From: Verrucomicrobiota bacterium
GTDB lineage: Bacteria > Verrucomicrobiota > Verrucomicrobiia > Opitutales > Seribacteraceae
Direction: 5' to 3'
Assembly: GCA_014382645.1 (NCBI GenBank)
Contig: JACNJI010000270.1
Location: 1 to 9,215, forward strand
DNA length: 9,215 nt
The translations under genes were made by a program, and so were the position numbers. Below are positions 5,644 to 9,215 of this stretch, piece by piece (the stretch's first letter is position 1; each line of letters opens with the position of its first letter). The notes under the pieces were generated by a model. That model had not been told where the DNA came from and did no database searches. It saw only the letters and a program-made list of their open reading frames with translations.

Positions 5644-8600
5644 TTGGCTACGGAAAAACAGGTTTCATCACTTTGGCTCTTTGGTTGGGATACTTGAGTT
5701 TCAGTTCCGCAGCGAAGGCTGACCAAGAGGATGATATTGAAAACACGTTCCAAGAAGCCGACAGAGCATTCGTCGAGGGCAACTTCACACTGGGCACCCG
5801 GATTCTCAACGAATTGATCACAGACCACCCGGGAGACTTCGATTTGGCCGCTCGCGCCCTACACCGCATCTGCCTTTCGGAATACATGGAACTAGTGGCA
5901 AACGATTGGCCCAGTTCCGGTTATCCCAAGAAATTCCTTAACTCCGCAGGCAACGACCATGGGAAAATGTGGGACTTGATTTCGTCATATGTTCGTGAGG
6001 CTTTTCTGGTAGAAGGAAAGTTTGCCAGAGACAAGGAACGATACACGATATTTCCTCCGCCATACTTTCTTGAAAGCCTATGGAGGAGTAGGCGTGATTA
6101 CCCGCTTACACCGATCGAAAACATGTCCGATGAAGCGGCTGAGCGCATTCTGGCCTTGCGACAATCGGGCTACCTTGACGCCACCGCCCCGGCAGTGCTT
6201 GACGCCTCCACCCTACTGGTTTTCCTGCGGTCCAGGCAAAAGCGACACCTTGAAGCAGCCCGACTCGTCGATGACTTGGTATTCGCAAATAACGATCATA
6301 TCGACTGGCTCTTAGCCAGGGCTAGGTTTCATTCGATAATAAAATCTCCCCGAACCCCAAACTTACTTCGTGATTTGTTTGCAAAACTCGACGACTCCGG
6401 GGTCGATCCAATAATGGCCAAGGCCGCCAGGCGGGCTGAATCATTAAGAGGATTATGGATAGGGGCTCCGAAAAAACCGATACTAGAGGAGCAGGATTGG
6501 ATGGGACAGATGGTGCCGGATGACAATAATCAGGTATGGGACAGACTGGGCGCAGGTTTGGCCAATGGATTAGAGGAACAAATCGACCTTTGGATTCAGG
6601 GCTCATTAAGCGAAGAGCAGAGTCAAGCTTACATGTTACGCAAAGATGGGGCGGGTTCAGCTACGTCTTGGTCAGTATTGGATAATCAATTGAAATCACT
6701 CGGTCCCAAAACAATTCGGGGTCTTCGAAAGTTCCAAGAGGTCGGATGTCGATTAGACCGCAGATCCATGAACCCCGGCAAAACCACTCAAACGGACAAA
6801 CTAGGATTGTTTCGAAGGTTTCCTTGGGCTGAAACATCTCATCGTCAATTAATGGCCTACGCACAAAAAGAGCTTATGGATGGGAAGGGGCAATCAGCCA
6901 GACGGGCATTCCGAGATTTAATCGAACATGCCGATCAACCAGAGATGATTAGTTTCGCCCGAGTTGGAATTTGGTTAGCCGCGGCTCATGATAAAAACAA
7001 GGAAGAGCTTGTTTCGCTTTTTAATGAGATTGATGAAAGTGAGGTTTTTCCATGGATGGGAAAAACTGCTTCTGCAAAAGATATAAAAGTTCGGTTGATG
7101 GAAGGAAGAAATCCTACTTCGACTAATGCTCCCCCTTCCCTTGCAGAGCTAAATATTAGATTTCTCAAACTCCCGGCTCAACCGCTTTGGCCTCAAAACC
7201 GGAGTTCCACCGGTCTCGAATTCGTGGAACTCCAAAGTGTGGGTTCGGATTTACTGGTAAGCACTCGCAACGTATTGGCTTGGTACAAAGCGAAAAACGG
7301 AAACAAGCCCGAATGGGTTGACGCTTTCCGTGGCGTGCACGGCAGTTCTACAAATCGTATAGGCAGGTTTCGCCCTATAATCCATGAGAACACGATTTAT
7401 ACCCGTTGGGGTTATGAAGGCGATGCTCGTAGATTGGTCGCCATGGATGCAACAACTAGAAACATCATCTGGAACCTCGACGTAACAGGACCCGAGGACG
7501 CAAGAAGGAAAATCCCTTTGGGTAACCCAATACTGTCAGGTGGCCAAATCTATCTAGCCGCAGCTTGGGATGGGCACAGGTCCACCGGTGGCTTCAACCT
7601 ACGCCTGACCAGCGTAGAAGCGGCAACGGGAAGAAAAAATTGGCATAAGGATCTACACATCCAGTCATCCCAACCCAAATTCGTAGGAGTCTTCGGCGAA
7701 TCCTTAGCGGTTCATGACGGAGCACTCTATTGTTCCCCGAGTACAGGATTCCTTGGGCGATTTGACCCTCGAGACGGCCAAATGGAATGGATGCACAATT
7801 ATCAATCGGTTCCTGAACACAATTTGCACGCAAACAGCTTGGGTACTCCGCCGCAAGTCGTGGGCAACGTAGTGATCAGCTTGCCTCGAGATACAAATAC
7901 AATCACGGGTCTAAATAAAGAAACAGGCGCAGTCATCTGGAAGTCATCTCTTTTGCTACCCAAGGAAATCATCGGTAGCGCTAACGGGCAAGCGGAAGCG
8001 GTGGTTCACTGCCTCAATAGCTTGGCTTCAATCGACGTGGCAACCGGAGAGATAGTTTGGAAGGTAAACTTTTCAAATAGGATTATAGGTCAACCGACGA
8101 TGCAGGGCTCACGCATATACCTGAGTGATGAAGAGAACTTGTATCTCTTTGATGCCGAAACAGGCATAGAAATAGAACAATTAGCATTGCCCAGGACAAA
8201 AAATTCCATCCGAAATATAATTGTTCTTAACAAGAACATATACCTAATAACGGATGAACCGAGCGAGGAAAACGAAAGTTCCTTCGTCAGAAAAACCCCG
8301 GACGATGCGGCCTGGGAAATTTCGTTAAAGGATCCAAAGCTTTATGTCCCTAAGCCAAACGAGACACAACAAGAGGAAATACTGATTTATGAGGGAGGAA
8401 TGCTTCACTGCCTTGACGGCACAGCGACCGGCAAGGTTCTTTGGCAACGCTTCGCTTATTCCCCTCAAGAGGTGTTCTTCGTAGAGGGGATGATCATTCT
8501 TCTCTACCACAAGGGACGGTACGACCTCTACTTAAAAGCGCTTGATTCCAAAACTGGAAATCTCAAATGGAACTTGACTCTTCCTAGGCTAAAAAGTGGT

Positions 8601-9215
8601 CACGGGTCCATTTACGGTAGATCCGGAAATTTCCTTTATGGTCGAGACAACACCGATCGATTCACCTTGGTTGACCTAAGCCTCGGAGAAGTGGTTTTGG
8701 AAAATAGAATTGGTCGAAGAAATGGTAACGTAAAAGCTGGTTTTGGAGGAGGGCAGGTTCAATTTTTAATAACTCCCGCCTACCGAACTACTTTGCAATG
8801 GTTGAGCTGGGATTTGAATAAGAATGAAATTAAAGGGAGCAAGCAAGTGGTTAAGGGCCGAGATGGAGATCCTAAGAAACCCTTTGGCAACAACTTTATT
8901 GAATTTGCAAAGTTCGGGTCCCAATCCTGCTATTTCATTAGCCGACAAGAAGGACAAGGAAGAGAGTACGTCGCCTATAGAGGCGACTATAAGGACCAAA
9001 GTGTTCGCTTAGTTGGGAGGAATACGAGGCACCTAAAGTTCGAACCGCCCTTTCTTTTCATGCAGAAAGAAGAAAACGAACAGAACAAAAAAGACAGGAC
9101 GCATCCATGGGTAGTGCAAAGAGAGGACGATCCTAATTATTCCCATTCCATTGACCTTCCCCACGAATGGTATCATAGGCCAACTTTCATACACGGTCGA
9201 CTACTGGAAGTGCGA
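5640..9215 (+). CDS. Exported TPR-like / PQQ-like beta-propeller protein (3' end outside window)
   Basis: The ATG overlaps the previous stop codon as ATGA. The frame is open for 1192 codons to the window end, so the C-terminus is missing. A signal peptide is clear: residues 1-27, ending AKA before DQE. Residues 34-80 resemble a tetratricopeptide repeat (EADRAFVEGNF...A-x-x-x-L). The helical region continues with weaker similarity to about residue 500, with another TPR-like stretch near 400-450. From about residue 511 there are repeated PQQ-like propeller strands of the form (L)-x-x-x-D-x-x-TG-x-x-x-W: VAMDATTRNIIW (600-611), LTSVEAATGRKNW (656-668), FDPRDGQMEW (708-717), ITGLNKETGAVIW (755-767), LASIDVATGEIVW (795-807), LYLFDAETG (834-842), LHCLDGTATGKVLW (922-935) and LKALDSKTGNLKW (965-977), plus a weaker one at 1008-1019. 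The fold resembles that of BamB and quinoprotein dehydrogenases. I do not see the paired cysteines or metal site of the dehydrogenases, so a protein-binding propeller is more likely than an enzyme. Confidence 0.88.
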   Translation, partial: MIGYGKTGFITLALWLGYLSFSSAAKADQEDDIENTFQEADRAFVEGNFTLGTRILNELITDHPGDFDLAARALHRICLSEYMELVANDWPSSGYPKKFLNSAGNDHGKMWDLISSYVREAFLVEGKFARDKERYTIFPPPYFLESLWRSRRDYPLTPIENMSDEAAERILALRQSGYLDATAPAVLDASTLLVFLRSRQKRHLEAARLVDDLVFANNDHIDWLLARARFHSIIKSPRTPNLLRDLFAKLDDSGVDPIMAKAARRAESLRGLWIGAPKKPILEEQDWMGQMVPDDNNQVWDRLGAGLANGLEEQIDLWIQGSLSEEQSQAYMLRKDGAGSATSWSVLDNQLKSLGPKTIRGLRKFQEVGCRLDRRSMNPGKTTQTDKLGLFRRFPWAETSHRQLMAYAQKELMDGKGQSARRAFRDLIEHADQPEMISFARVGIWLAAAHDKNKEELVSLFNEIDESEVFPWMGKTASAKDIKVRLMEGRNPTSTNAPPSLAELNIRFLKLPAQPLWPQNRSSTGLEFVELQSVGSDLLVSTRNVLAWYKAKNGNKPEWVDAFRGVHGSSTNRIGRFRPIIHENTIYTRWGYEGDARRLVAMDATTRNIIWNLDVTGPEDARRKIPLGNPILSGGQIYLAAAWDGHRSTGGFNLRLTSVEAATGRKNWHKDLHIQSSQPKFVGVFGESLAVHDGALYCSPSTGFLGRFDPRDGQMEWMHNYQSVPEHNLHANSLGTPPQVVGNVVISLPRDTNTITGLNKETGAVIWKSSLLLPKEIIGSANGQAEAVVHCLNSLASIDVATGEIVWKVNFSNRIIGQPTMQGSRIYLSDEENLYLFDAETGIEIEQLALPRTKNSIRNIIVLNKNIYLITDEPSEENESSFVRKTPDDAAWEISLKDPKLYVPKPNETQQEEILIYEGGMLHCLDGTATGKVLWQRFAYSPQEVFFVEGMIILLYHKGRYDLYLKALDSKTGNLKWNLTLPRLKSGHGSIYGRSGNFLYGRDNTDRFTLVDLSLGEVVLENRIGRRNGNVKAGFGGGQVQFLITPAYRTTLQWLSWDLNKNEIKGSKQVVKGRDGDPKKPFGNNFIEFAKFGSQSCYFISRQEGQGREYVAYRGDYKDQSVRLVGRNTRHLKFEPPFLFMQKEENEQNKKDRTHPWVVQREDDPNYSHSIDLPHEWYHRPTFIHGRLLEVR

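Noticed and set aside
8970..8987. Hairpin GTCGCC-TATAGA-GGCGAC
   Set aside because: A perfect 6-bp stem, but inside the open propeller frame, short and without a T-tract.
7170..9215. Quinoprotein (PQQ) dehydrogenase
   Set aside because: The propeller motifs are present, but I see no adjacent cysteine pair or cytochrome c CxxCH motif, and the context is non-enzymatic. PQQ-like repeat protein is the safer call.

Overview
The window is a single, tightly packed, plus-strand gene cluster that runs off both ends. It holds five protein genes: the 3' end of a first gene, three complete genes, and the 5' part of a very long fifth gene. Junctions are +4 nt, +4 nt, +8 nt and a 4-nt ATGA overlap, so there is no room for internal promoters or terminators. 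I read it as the middle of one operon. I see no tRNA, rRNA, CRISPR array, insertion sequence, phage gene or attachment site.

Layout. (1) Positions 3-818: C-terminal part of a protein with beta-sandwich modules resembling the periplasmic part of DUF4175-type proteins. (2) 823-2547: an exported, acidic coiled-coil protein with a striking tandem-repeat low-complexity cassette (DPSDSFA, PSDGF and PGAGP units) and a basic, helical C-terminal tail. (3) 2552-3592: an exported prenyltransferase/squalene-cyclase-like alpha/alpha-toroid protein with a degenerate DxDD motif. (4) 3601-5643: an exported HEAT-repeat protein with a C-terminal galactose-binding-like (jelly-roll) domain, starting at TTG. (5) 5640-9215: an exported protein with an N-terminal TPR-like helical region and a PQQ-like beta-propeller, still open at the window end after 1192 codons.

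Organism. No marker gene is present. The combination of DUF4175-like, squalene-cyclase-like, HEAT and PQQ-like propeller proteins, all exported, together with the C-terminal LPIYQR-type ending of gene 3 and the W-x-x-x-GPF domain of gene 4, is typical of the Planctomycetota-Verrucomicrobiota (PVC) group. Base composition looks close to balanced. I lean to Verrucomicrobiota or Planctomycetota but cannot choose between them from this window.

How the genes may work together (inference). All four proteins whose N-terminus is visible carry a signal peptide. All five consist of protein-protein interaction folds (beta-sandwich, coiled coil, alpha/alpha toroid, HEAT solenoid, TPR plus beta-propeller), with no obvious catalytic site. 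In PVC genomes such genes often follow a MoxR ATPase / DUF58 / von Willebrand factor A (Bat-type) set, which I would expect just upstream. A plausible reading is a periplasmic or envelope-associated scaffold or assembly complex of unknown substrate. Genes 1 and 2 look like the two halves of what is often one long DUF4175-type protein.
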